The translations under genes and the position numbers were made by a program. The notes below the pieces were generated by a model. That model did no database searches. It worked only from the letters and a program-made list of their open reading frames with translations, and had not been told where the DNA came from. A DNA stretch of 64,000 nt from Sorghum bicolor (Eukaryota; Streptophyta; Magnoliopsida; Poales; Poaceae), in NCBI RefSeq assembly GCF_000003195.3, contig NC_012870.2:34536741-34600740 (forward strand), written 5' to 3'. How positions within the stretch are numbered: position 1 is the stretch's first letter; every line of letters begins with the position of its first letter. Below are positions 54,712 to 64,000 of the stretch, piece by piece.

Positions 54712-56277
54712 ATGAATTCAAACATGTCTATCTATGAATTTCATAGACCTACGGGCACACATCTCGAACCACCAAAATCTTCAAAGCCTATCATAGCATC
54801 TAGTTTTGAGATAGACCCCGAATACATAGAATTTATTCAAAAACAACCTTTCTCAGGAGAAGGTGAGGAAAACCCATACACACACCTAAGAGAGTTTTAT
54901 CGAGTCTGTGACCTCCTTCGCATAGAAGGCATGTCCGATGAGACCCTTAAATGGAAGCTCTTTCCGTTCTCTTTAACGGGAAAAGCTAGACATTGGTATA
55001 AACTCAAAGTAGGGAGTGTTCATGGAGATTGGAAGGAGTTATATAGTAGTTTTCTTTCTAAATATTTTCCAATCTCCAAAGTGGTGGAACTTCGGCGTGA
55101 GATCCTTTCTTTTAGACAAGTGGAAGAAGAATCTCTTGGCAAATCATGGGACCGCTTTATTAACCTTACTCTCACTGGCCCAAAACTTTCTATTCCAGAA
55201 GAAGTTCTTCTAATTCATTTTTTTGAGGGCCTTAGTAGGAAAAATAAGCAAACCCTTCATGCGGCCTCTGGAGGATCTTTCCACCACCTATCCGCTAGTG
55301 AAGCTTGGAATTTGATTGATTTAATGAGCAGAAAGTCTCCTAGCTTTTATATCCCTGAGAAAGAGAAAGAACCAGTTCCTAGACAAGAAGAAGAAGCTTT
55401 GATAGCCAGATCACAACCACTTCAATCCCAAACTTTAGCTATCGATCCTAAACCATCAATACCCCAAAATTCTCCAAGGGAGGAAGGAATTCCGACCTTA
55501 AATCTTTTAGATGCTGATGGTTTAGACTTCTGGTTCTATAAGAGACCTTCAAGCAGGGATAATTCAAATCATTGCAATAATGTTTCTCTTAGAGAATGTC
55601 CTGGTTCCTATCATGAAGAAGTCGAGGATGACATATCAAGTGAAGGAGAGCTAAGCCATATAGACAATTCTATCTACTCCCCTTCCATGTTCACAAGTTC
55701 TAAATCCATCCTTGACCTTAGAGATCCCTCTTATCCCTCTTCTTTTCAGTCTCATGATGATCCTAGCAATTCACCAAGACGACCAAACCATAGGAGTCAT
55801 GAAGACCATAAGGATGGCATGTCAAGTAATGCCATAGAAGGAGAGCTAAGCCATATAGAAAATTCTAACACCTCCCCTATTTTGATCACAAGTTCTAAAT
55901 GGCTAGAATGTGTAGAATGGATGGATAAGGAAGAAGCCTTAATGGATTCTGACTTTGGCTCAATTTCAAATGGTGAGTTCTTGACTCCCTTTGAAGATGA
56001 GATTCACCCAACTATAGAAGAGGACATAAGTGAGACCAATCCAAGAGAAACTCTGAACATTCAGATTGGAGACGAAGATAACATTAATGAGCATGGAATT
56101 TATTTCATAGCCACTTTGTTTACTCCATGCTCATATGCAACATCTTCCCAATCTATTGGTCTCTCCGACATCACCACACTTGAGATCTCCAACCCCCTCT
56201 TCCTTTCTATTTATAAAAACTTTAAAAGGGCGGTTGTCGATGCATATGTCTATAATAAATATTGCAGATCTCGTTGA
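54712..56277 (+). CDS. Element E gag-like protein
   Basis: 521 residues, intact, ATG at 54712. The Retrotrans_gag domain is at about residues 45-180 (YRVCDLLRIEGMSDETLKWK, SLTGKARHWYKLKVGSVHGD). A Ser/Glu-rich middle contains a ~65-residue segment absent from C (TSSKSILDLRDPSYPSSFQS...PRRPNHRSHEDHKDG) flanked by two copies of GELSHI(D/E)NS. The conserved C-terminal tail ends VDAYVYNKYCRSR. There is no zinc knuckle. The repeated GELSHI-type flanks suggest C lost the segment by recombination between them, or E gained it by duplication. It likely forms the particle for its own RNA with enzymes supplied in trans. Confidence 0.9.
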   Translation: MNSNMSIYEFHRPTGTHLEPPKSSKPIIASSFEIDPEYIEFIQKQPFSGEGEENPYTHLREFYRVCDLLRIEGMSDETLKWKLFPFSLTGKARHWYKLKVGSVHGDWKELYSSFLSKYFPISKVVELRREILSFRQVEEESLGKSWDRFINLTLTGPKLSIPEEVLLIHFFEGLSRKNKQTLHAASGGSFHHLSASEAWNLIDLMSRKSPSFYIPEKEKEPVPRQEEEALIARSQPLQSQTLAIDPKPSIPQNSPREEGIPTLNLLDADGLDFWFYKRPSSRDNSNHCNNVSLRECPGSYHEEVEDDISSEGELSHIDNSIYSPSMFTSSKSILDLRDPSYPSSFQSHDDPSNSPRRPNHRSHEDHKDGMSSNAIEGELSHIENSNTSPILITSSKWLECVEWMDKEEALMDSDFGSISNGEFLTPFEDEIHPTIEEDISETNPRETLNIQIGDEDNINEHGIYFIATLFTPCSYATSSQSIGLSDITTLEISNPLFLSIYKNFKRAVVDAYVYNKYCRSR

Positions 56278-59200
56278 GTTGATCTAGATATAGGTTGGCG
56301 TCGGAGGGGAAACCACTTCGCCAACATAAACTGATGGTTTCCCAAGGACAAGCTTAGTGTCTTAAAATAAGCATTGATCAGATCGTAACATGAGCCTTTA
56401 ATTATTTGCAACATTACCTTGTGTATTGAGCATATAAGGATAATTGTAAAAAAACATATTCCTTCGGGTATTCTTGTCACTAACCTTTCTAAGATTGGAG
56501 CAAGAAGATCGGATGAATGACAAGCACAAGGTATGTCTAACCAATCATCATACAACATTGAATTAAATTCATCCAAACTTGAATTTTGCAAAATTCAAGC
56601 TTGGGGGAGTACTTTACATAAAAACATCCTTTGCCATGTTGCTATGCTGGTTGTCCCTACCTTTGAGACATGCTCAATTTGTTAAATACTAATCACACTA
56701 CTTCATCTCCACTTGAGTAGATCTCTATAAATGCTGTCATGCTACCTTTGTCTATTTACTAGCAAGTGTTGGTTTGGAAGTACTCGCCATACTTCCATTG
56801 GCATTTAAATTAATCATAGTGCTTAGGTTAAATAGCCTTCCTTAATCTGATTTGACATGGAGTCTAGTTTGGTTATTGAACTAAAAAAAACTGCTTGAGT
56901 AGATATTGGTATATTTTGTCGGACTAACCCCTGCAGAAAAACTTTCAATATCGATTTGGGAAGTCCTGAGATAAACTCACATCAGAGACGAAGAGAGTGA
57001 CACATGAAGTTTAACAATTTGCACAAGAAGGACATAGCTCATTCATCATAGAGAGATGATCCATGGAGGGTGCCACAAACACGATGCACAACCGCTAAGA
57101 AAGGAAAGCTTCCACAAGATGATACTGTACCATCACTCTTCAAGCAAGGTACACTACGAGCACAAACACATTGAGCAAGATACTGCTAACACCGCACTTC
57201 GAACTGCTGGGCAAACGAAGAACATGGGTGACACCGTATTAAAAGGTGCAGACGTCAAGGTCCGCATCTGAATCAAATGACGCACCTGAAGAATGAACAC
57301 GATGAGAAGTCTTGACAAGAAGACTTAAAACATTGAACCCTCGCCGAAAGGTAAGATTGGTAGTTATCCATATTTATCCTTTCTGCATTCACTTTTCCCT
57401 TTAATTATTTACTTTCCTTAAATAGATTATTAGTTAATCATGCTATCTTGAAAAGGAAATAAAAATATTAAAAAATACTAAGCCCCATGTGAGTATACGA
57501 GTGGCATAAAACCCATAAGTACCTTCACTGTGGTGGCATAAAAATAAAATAAATATTTCTTTTCTGTTTATAAAATAAAAATATAAAAACAGGGAGTAAT
57601 ATTTATTGAGGAAGCTCAACATGATGAAGGATAGATATTTATGCTAACACTTAATTAGTTCCACAAGCTTCGTTGTCTTTTTGAGCTCCACAGAATTTAA
57701 GAATCAAGAAGACTAGCAGACGGAGGACATTCTAATCGCTGTCAGAATGCTGCTGACTTTCAAATACACCTCTGCCACCTGCTAGCTACATCAAGAGAAA
57801 TTACGTCAAAATTCAGCTTGGGGGAGAGCACCCCTATTTATCTCGCTAAGTATTTCTACCTATCTTTATACTTATATTATATTATAATATTAAAATACAT
57901 AAACTATGAAAAACCAAATAAATATTTTATGCTTATATATATATATATATCTTTTCTTAGTTTGCTAAATAAATAAATAAATAAATAAAGTTTGCTATGA
58001 ATCTTAATAATAAAACTCTAGCATGGATATAATGAATAGTTGCTCTGCCTAATTTGCAAATTTAAAGTTCTCTCTCAAGTTTAGACATAACTGTTATAAT
58101 TTAAAGCTTGCTCTAGATCTAAACTTGTGGGATGAAAACTTGATCTGAAATCTAAGTTGTTAACGGATAAGATATGGGAAGGTTGAGCTGCTGTTTATCT
58201 GTTCCTAGAGATGCTAGAATTCTGGAGAATTTTATCTTTGAAAATCTTTAAAATGTTGCATGATGAGTTCCTGTATGATGAGAGTTTAAATTCCTACCAC
58301 AGCCATATATACATGCTTGCTAGACTTTGAGCCACACATTTATTATTTACTGCTTATGAGCATTGAGTGTGGTCAAGCTGTGTAGACCCTTAGGAGCTTG
58401 TCATGTGGTTAAATCAAGATTCACTTGCACGTTCACTTATATATATGCTATTTCTACTCCGGAAGTACCATCCACATATATCCATCCATTTCCATCTCCA
58501 GAATCACCTAAAAATATTCTACTCCTAATTCGGGAGAGAATAGCCAAAAACATCTGTGTTTTTCCCTTGTGAAATAAATGCTCAAGTTATCTTGCTACTA
58601 CCACTTGCTATATTATCTCAAGAGATGAGTGCTCTAAAAAAAAGGAAAAAAAAAGAAAAGAAAAAAAATAAACGAGGAAATAAAAGGGGCAAGTGCCCGG
58701 AACCTCGAAAGAAAATAAAAAGAGTGAGACGAGAGGTAAAAATGGACAAGTGTCCGACAGTAGAATTAGGGGTACCGGATACCCACCTGAGAGAAAAGAA
58801 AAGAAAAAGAAGAGCATCTCATTCTCCTCATAAAGTTTCAAAAAGCAAGGAAGGTATGTATCCCCTCAAAAGAGCAAAAGTAGAATTAGACTTTCACCAT
58901 TGTTATCACCATCATCACCATACACTATTCATTCGCCACACATGCACATCTTGATTTGGCTTATTGATTTGTTTCTTTGGATCCATGGTTTGACTATGCA
59001 ATACATGTCTTGTAAGTATGTATACTTTATCTCCCACCTATGAGCTCCAGATATTAAAGCCTTATTAGAGTAGGGTGAGAGAGAAGGCAATGTCACTATG
59101 CCTTATACCACAAATACCACATATTTTGAGAGAAGGCATATACCATCACTGCCTTGGTAAGGATCCAGAAATACGACAAAAGAGAGATATGAGAGAGTCA

Positions 59201-59502
59201 TACAAGGAATCTCTGAGTTTTATTTGAAAATCTGCAAAAACTCCAGAGCTATAGCTGATCAAGAATAAGAGACATGGCACTTGGCTAGACTGTTCTATCT
59301 TTTAACTACTCAAGACAGAAGTGACGGTTACAAGTCCCATGGTGAAAGGTAAAGTAAGTAAGTTTTAAGTCTTGACAGTTTACTCTAACTCAGAGATGAG
59401 ACCTCATTTAAAAGCATGTGTACCGTCAATTTTTAAAGATATTGCAACAACTTATGATCCACTAGCTGATTCTATCCTTGCTCAGGGACGAGCAAGAGGT
59501 AA
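56278..59502 (+). other. E 3' noncoding region
   Basis: No intact gene. PPT-like motifs at about 56599-56610 and 57818-57831. The remnant around 57225-57340 matches the start of the C/G protease region. AT microsatellites lie near 57936-57992, then the hairpin cluster. Confidence 0.6.
58687..58784 (+). ncRNA. Conserved RNA hairpin cluster (E copy)
   Basis: GGGC-AAGT-GCCC at 58687-58698, an ACCTC/GAGGT pair, GGAC-AAGT-GTCC at 58744-58755, and GGGTA-CCGGA-TACCC at 58770-58784. It lies 732 nt before the 3' LTR. Confidence 0.65.
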
Positions 59503-59515
59503 GCTTGGGGGAGTT
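59503..59515 (+). promoter_or_regulatory. Element E polypurine tract
   Basis: GCTTGGGGGAGTT abutting the 3' LTR. Confidence 0.85.
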
Positions 59516-60855
59516 TGTTGACGGTCCTTAAGTATCAAATTTAACTATCAAATAAACAAAGAAAAGGATCCAAATGAAATCAACATCGAGACTTAGGGTT
59601 TTATCTGACAGAATTCCACGAGTTTTGGTGTTTGTCTATTTCTGCAGGGGGTTATCAGGAAATAAGGAAGAAAGGCCCACACGTCGGGATTACATAAAGA
59701 TATCAACGTGCCGCGCAATTATCTTACATCTAGAAGACTCCAGAAGCCACGGGAAGGAAGCGGAGACCGAACGGAGTCAGGGACAGGGCGCCCGCCCAAG
59801 TCCTTAGGGCGCCCGCCCACCTTTTTCGGCCAATCACGCTCAATCTCGAGGATTATGCTCCACCGACCTAAAGGATCAAGAATAACCGTTCAATCAATGT
59901 CGGTTTGATCCGACGGCCCAGGTTCACTTGAGGGGACTATAAAACTAGACCCCCTGGCCCCTGGAGGAGGAACCCCTTGATCATTATTCATTATTCATAG
60001 ACAGAGCAAAAGCTAGGGTTTAGAGATGAGAGCTCTCCTCTCTTCTCTAAACTAGAGTAGATCTAGATAGTAGCGAGATGGAGAGCGAAGGAGGATTAGA
60101 GGAGAGTCCGGCCTGTCGGTTCTTCCTCCGGTTGTACTTCACCATGATCAAGCTCTAATCAAGCTTGCTCATGGGATGACTCTGGTAATCTACTTCTAAT
60201 TCATTATGTAATTACTAATCATGTATGTTCTGGTTCACAACTCTTTTGAGTACTTCTAATCTATAGGACCCTATAGGTTAGAGTTGTAGTATAGGTGTAA
60301 GCGTGGTGCTTAGACCTAGATTACTTGTGGATATCCCCTGACTAGCTGGATCGTGTGGTAAGCCGCGTAGGTGACAGTTACGTTGGTCCCCTGTAGTCCA
60401 CCTCTCGTTAGCAGGACGGGTAGGGTTTATCGGCCTATGGATAAGCATCCTTTGTGGTGTACTCTTATCACGTGGTTCGTCCCAGACATAGACATACCCC
60501 TTTGAAGTAGAGAAACCATAGTTATCCTCTCTATTCTGCTACCATCGCCCATATACTAGAATTGCTCTATTCTCTATTCCCATATTATCACTCACTGTTA
60601 TCTTACTTTTAATATTGTTCTGATTCGATTCTATCATCTTTCCTATTTACACCTATCTATCTATCTTGGTTAAGTTAGAGCGTAGTTGGTTCTCCCGTTT
60701 CCCTGTGGATACGATAAAACCTTTAACCGGGTAAAAGCTTCAACGGTATCCGTGCGCTTGCGGATTATCTGTGTGCGTATAAATACCATAGTACACTCTA
60801 GTGCCATGCTGGGGATGACAACCTAGTATTCAAGTGGTGTTAGCAAGTGTCAACA
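59516..60855 (+). repeat. Element E 3' LTR
   Basis: 1340 bp, nearly identical to 53211-54550. Confidence 0.93.
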
Positions 60856-60860
60856 CCCCT

Positions 60861-61249
60861 ATCGAATGGGACTCGGGCATCCACTTGGATTTACACGCCT
60901 GCAGCTCTCGGGGAACATCGATACTCGCCCATCGAGGGTAGTACGGCGTCTCCCATCCCTCCTCCGAGCGAATGGACGAATAAGGGGCGTAACGACAAGA
61001 CGGGAAAGAACCTGATCGACCCTTGTGGGGAAAGGGCTCGGGGGCTTCCCCACATAAGGGAACAGACACTGCGTGTAAAGAACACGTAACCTATCCTTTG
61101 AATACTCCCGACTACAACATTCAGGGGTAAAAGCCTTTGAAGGAATAACACCATTCCTCCAAAAGGCTCGGGGGCTACACCCAAGAATTGTCCCTTAAAA
61201 GAGAACCTCTGAAGGGGTGTCTTCACCCCTCTAAAGGCTCGGGGGCTAC
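60861..61249 (+). promoter_or_regulatory. Element A terminal 3' UTR with repeated polypurine-like tracts
   Basis: The functional PPT (AAAGGCTCGGGGGCTAC) directly precedes the 3' LTR at 61250. Near-copies occur at about 61025-61041 and 61162-61178. Each of the last two copies follows a short inverted repeat (AAGGAATAACACCATTCCT; GAAGGGGTGTCTTCACCCCT), suggesting a duplicated hairpin-plus-PPT module. Confidence 0.7.
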
Positions 61250-62227
61250 TGTTGGGTACCATAAAAAGGGATACCCAAATCAGAGAAATAAAAATTGCAA
61301 AAAGGGGATAAGGTGAACCCCTGAGATTACCAGGGCTCGGGTGCGGGTTCCGTCTCGCCCGACTCCTTGGCCTCGGGTGCAAGCTCCGACTCACCCCAAC
61401 CCTTGGCCTCGGGCGCAAGTTTCGCCTCGCCCGACCCCTCTTGGGCTCGGGCGCAAACACCGCCTCGCCCAGGCCCCCATCTCGGAGCCAGGCTTCCAAC
61501 GCACGATGGTCGTACTCTTGACGTGACATTCGCTATGACCTCCACGTTGCGGCAGGGCATGGCAGCAACTATTCCAACTACCCCGGCCACTGTGTAGCCT
61601 TACCTCTTTCACTGTGAAGTACCGCCTCACAGTAAAAGAGGTATGGAGGAGATTAACCTGCATCACTGTGGCTATCTTCTCCTACTGTTATAGAACGTGC
61701 TTCAGTATCACCGACCCGACCCCCACGATCTCAACAGGGCTCGGCAACTCTCCACAGGAGCAACCATGCTGTCAGCCACGTCCCAAGGATGAGATGGGCA
61801 AGACTCCACAGGGTCAGAACTGTGACTTTACCATTTACAAGAAGTAGATCACTAGTCAACACATGTAAAAACCCTGTGACCTCTTATGACTATAAAAGGG
61901 GAGCCAGGGCACACATCCAAGACACGCTCACAACATTGTAACTCAAGGTGAGACCACACACACACCAGAGTAGCAAGTAACGCTCTGTCCACCATGCAAA
62001 GTCAAGACTTGGGACTTAGCCCACTCTCGCAACCAGCTTGTACACCCCTACTACAAGCACTTTCGGGTGCAAGGCAATACAGACTTTGACTCTCACACTG
62101 GACGTAGGGCACACTTAGCGCGAACCAGTATAACTCTCTGTGTTCCGCTTGCATCACCATTTGGGTTTAGGAGGACACGCAGACTTATCAGTCGTTAGTG
62201 TCTAGACGACGAGTCTAGACGCCGACA
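61250..62227 (+). repeat. Element A 3' LTR
   Basis: 978 bp, TGTTGGGTACC...GCCGACA, with TATAAAAGGG at 61891-61900. It has more differences from the 5' LTR than the B, C, E and G LTR pairs have among themselves, fitting its role as the older host of those insertions. Confidence 0.93.
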
Positions 62228-62232
62228 ATATA

Positions 62233-62345
62233 TATATGTGTCTCTTTGTGCGCATATCTACTATTCAAGCTGTTTTATGAACAATATGTGTTTTAGAACA
62301 TATATTCAAAGCATATCTACTATTCAAGCTGTATTATGAAACAAT
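62233..62345. repeat. Short direct duplication in the H fragment
   Basis: GCATATCTACTATTCAAGCT occurs at about 62251-62270 and again at about 62311-62330, in AT-rich DNA between the A target site and the pol fragment. Confidence 0.75.
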
Positions 62346-63760
62346 TAATTGCTAATGCTTTGTCTAGATGATATACTATGTTGTCCCAACTTGATTGTAG
62401 AATTTTTGGACTTGAATTAATAAAAGAACAATATGTGCTTGATCCTGATTTTAAAGATGTGTTGCTAAATTGTAAAGAGGGTCACAAATGGAAAAAGTTT
62501 GTGATAAATGATGGATTTGTATTTAGAGGTAACCGTCTATGCACTTCAGTTGGTTCCATTTGTGTGTTGTTGTTGCAGGATGCACACAAAGGAGGACTGA
62601 TGGGCCATTTTGGTGCTAAGAGGACCGCATATATTTTGGCCACACACTTCTTTTGCCACAAATAAGGAGAGACGTTGAGCGTTTCGTGGTACACTGCACC
62701 ACATGTCAAAAAGCTAAGTCTCACCTGAAAAAACATGGTTTGTATATGCCTCTTCCTGTTCCTTCTATTCCTTGGGTGAACATTTCAATGGAGTTTGTTT
62801 TAGGATTTCCTAGGACTAAGAGGGGGAGGGATAACATTTTTGCTGTTGTGGATCGATTCTCTAAGATGACATATTTTATACCATGCCATAAAAGTGATGA
62901 CGCCACTCATATTACTGACCTCTTTTTCCAAGAGATTGTTCGCTTGCATGGTATGCCTTCTACTATTGTTTCAGATTGCGATGCTAAATTCTTGAGTCAC
63001 GTTTGGCGTACTCTATGGAGCAAGTTAGGTATAAAACTGTTGTTTTCAACAACTTATCACCCACAAACTGACGGACAAATAGAGGTATTGAACCGCACTT
63101 TGGGCACCATGTTGAGAGTTGTTTTGAAGAAAAAATTGAAGATATGGGAAGAATGTTTGCCTCATATGGAGTTTGCTTACAATTGGGCAACACATTCTAC
63201 CACCAAAGGTGTATGGTTTTAACCTGAGTGCTTCAATTGATCTTTTGCCTTTACCTACCACAGAAAGAACACATAGTGATGCTAGTGCAAGTGCTAAATT
63301 CGTTCATAAGTTGCATGAAACCACAAAGGCAAATATTGAAGAGATGAATGAAAAGTATAGAATTGCTGGTAGTGATGGTAGAAAAGAAATTAAACTTGAA
63401 CTGGGTGATTTAGTATTGTGACATTTGAGAAAAGATAGGTTTCTAGAGCTACGTAAGTCAAAATTAATGCCAAGAGCTGCTAGTCCTTATAAAGTTATTG
63501 AGAAAATAAATGATAATGCATAGAAACTTGAGTTACCACCTGAGTTTGGGGGTAGTCCTTCTTTCATCATTTTAGTTTGAAGCCATATTTGGAAGAAGAA
63601 GATGACATTGAGTCGAGGATGACTTCAATTCAAGAGGGGGAGAATGATGAGGACATCACTCCTTTGGATGCACAAAATGATCCTACACTAGACATTCAAG
63701 GTCCAATCATAAGAGCTTGCGCACGACAATTAAATTTACAGGTGAGCTTGTTCCTAAGCA
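62346..63760 (+). pseudogene. Ty3/gypsy pol fragment H-right: integrase and C-terminus (decayed)
   Basis: Begins with the ALSR(stop)YTMLSQLDCR junction typical between RNase H and integrase. Then comes a zinc-type HHCC region ([16 protein letters not shown]...[19 protein letters not shown]) and a catalytic core with [40 protein letters not shown] and [16 protein letters not shown]. The first catalytic Asp, usually in a MDFVLG motif, reads MEFVLG. The C-terminal region has ELRKSKLMPRAASPYKVIEK and ends near IIRACARQLNLQ. Frameshifts near 62663 and 63215 plus stops (62361, 63419, 63522) inactivate it. The 5' half of pol and gag are missing. Confidence 0.85.
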
Positions 63761-64000
63761 AGTCTTTTTATGATTTTGAGAATATATTGCTACCTAATAA
63801 TTATATTATGCTTAGGAATCGTGGAGAGGACTAGGGGATGCTTAAGGAATGGCTTGGAGGCGTGGAGGACCAGCAAGGGGGCCCAAGTCAAGAAGAAGGC
63901 CCAAACCGAGTCGACTTCGAGCTTGTTCTGGAGTCCAGGACCAGTGAGAAGTAAAATGGACACCTAGGACGCATCTGGACACTGTTTTTGATGATCCACC
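63761..64000 (+). repeat. Start of the H 3' end/LTR, running out of the window
   Basis: Homologous to 5105-5352 (shared GGAATGGCTTGGAGG-type sequence and GATCCACC), so this is the beginning of the terminal repeat region or its immediate flank. The right border is outside the window. Confidence 0.6.

Larger units (their letters stand above)
53211..60855 (+). mobile_element. Element E: non-autonomous LTR retrotransposon with gag only
   Basis: LTRs 53211-54550 and 59516-60855, both 1340 bp, TSD CCCCT (53206-53210 and 60856-60860). Primer site at 54559 (TGGCGCCGTTGCCAGGGA, one mismatch to tRNA-Asp). Encodes a 521-residue gag-like protein. The protease region is deleted, leaving only its first bases (about 57225-57340). 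The LTRs differ at only about a dozen sites by eye, so the insertion is recent. Confidence 0.93.
6760..62227 (+). mobile_element. Element A: Tat-lineage Ty3/gypsy LTR retrotransposon carrying nested insertions
   Basis: Outer ends: the 5' LTR begins TGTTGGTGTTGGG at 6760 and the 3' LTR ends GCCGACA at 62227, flanked by ATATA at 6755-6759 and 62228-62232. Subtracting the nested insertions leaves a conventional element: LTR, primer site, gag, pol (PR-RT-RNaseH-archaeal RNaseH-IN), a long 3' region with a spliced antisense gene, polypurine tract and LTR. The dual RNase H and the antisense gene downstream of pol are hallmarks of the Tat lineage in grasses (RIRE2/Retand-like). The coding regions contain stops and frameshifts, so this copy is dead. 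Direct secondary insertions are F, a solo LTR, a CACTA element, B, C and E. Confidence 0.85.

Noticed and set aside
58363..58954. ORFs around the hairpin cluster in E and their relatives in B, C and G
   Set aside because: The nucleotide sequence is conserved but frames shift between copies and the proteins are low-complexity Lys/Arg. Structured noncoding RNA explains the conservation better.
1..64000. CRISPR arrays, operons, bacterial-type genes
   Set aside because: Nothing of this kind was seen. Repeats are LTRs or microsatellites, and spliced genes with eukaryotic signals show this is plant nuclear DNA.

Overview
This is a plant nuclear window, almost certainly from a grass and probably a panicoid. 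The evidence is the GC-rich monocot-style coding DNA in the gene at the left edge, plant LTR-retrotransposon families with tRNA-Asp primer sites, a Tat-lineage Ty3/gypsy element, a CACTA transposon and a Cassandra TRIM. There is one ordinary host gene, the 5' part of a SLY1 (Sec1/Munc18) gene on the minus strand at 1-1061. Nearly everything else is transposable elements nested inside one another.

Layout. 1062-5060: SLY1 upstream DNA, a CCTAG-rich repeat, a broken receptor-kinase fragment of the HSL1 type (2452-2783), and a 5'-truncated LINE on the minus strand (3569-5056). 5060-6759 and 62233-64000: two pieces of one Ty3/gypsy family, split by a single insertion. That insertion is element A (6760-62227, TSD ATATA), a Tat-lineage Ty3/gypsy element with decayed gag and pol, a second (archaeal-type) RNase H, and a five-exon antisense gene downstream of pol.

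Sequences inside A, most with a readable target-site duplication (TSD): F (7424-20751, TSD t/cAGGG), a long LTR-like unit in A's 5' LTR; G (8460-16357, minus) inside F; a solo LTR (21304-22541, TSD GCGCT) in gag; a CACTA element (28805-30647, TSD ACT) downstream of pol; and, within the antisense gene or the sequence upstream of its start, B (32155-39740, TSD ACCCC), C (40635-51252, TSD GGCCG) and E (53211-60855, TSD CCCCT). C itself contains a solo LTR, D (40797-42029, TSD AGGCC), in its 5' LTR and a Cassandra TRIM (46539-47302, TSD AGTAT) in its protease region.

G, B, C, E and the two 1.2-kb solo LTRs belong to one non-autonomous family. It has a tRNA-Asp primer site, a gag-like ORF and a retropepsin-like ORF, but I see no reverse transcriptase or integrase. 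Its members share a U3 but carry three versions of the downstream LTR. All four internal copies keep a compact group of predicted RNA hairpins about 715-732 nt upstream of the 3' LTR. I consider that conserved structural block, together with the modular LTRs, the best candidate here for something undescribed.

Limits: all readings were made by eye. Family names rest on motif recognition, and percentages and ages are not calculated.
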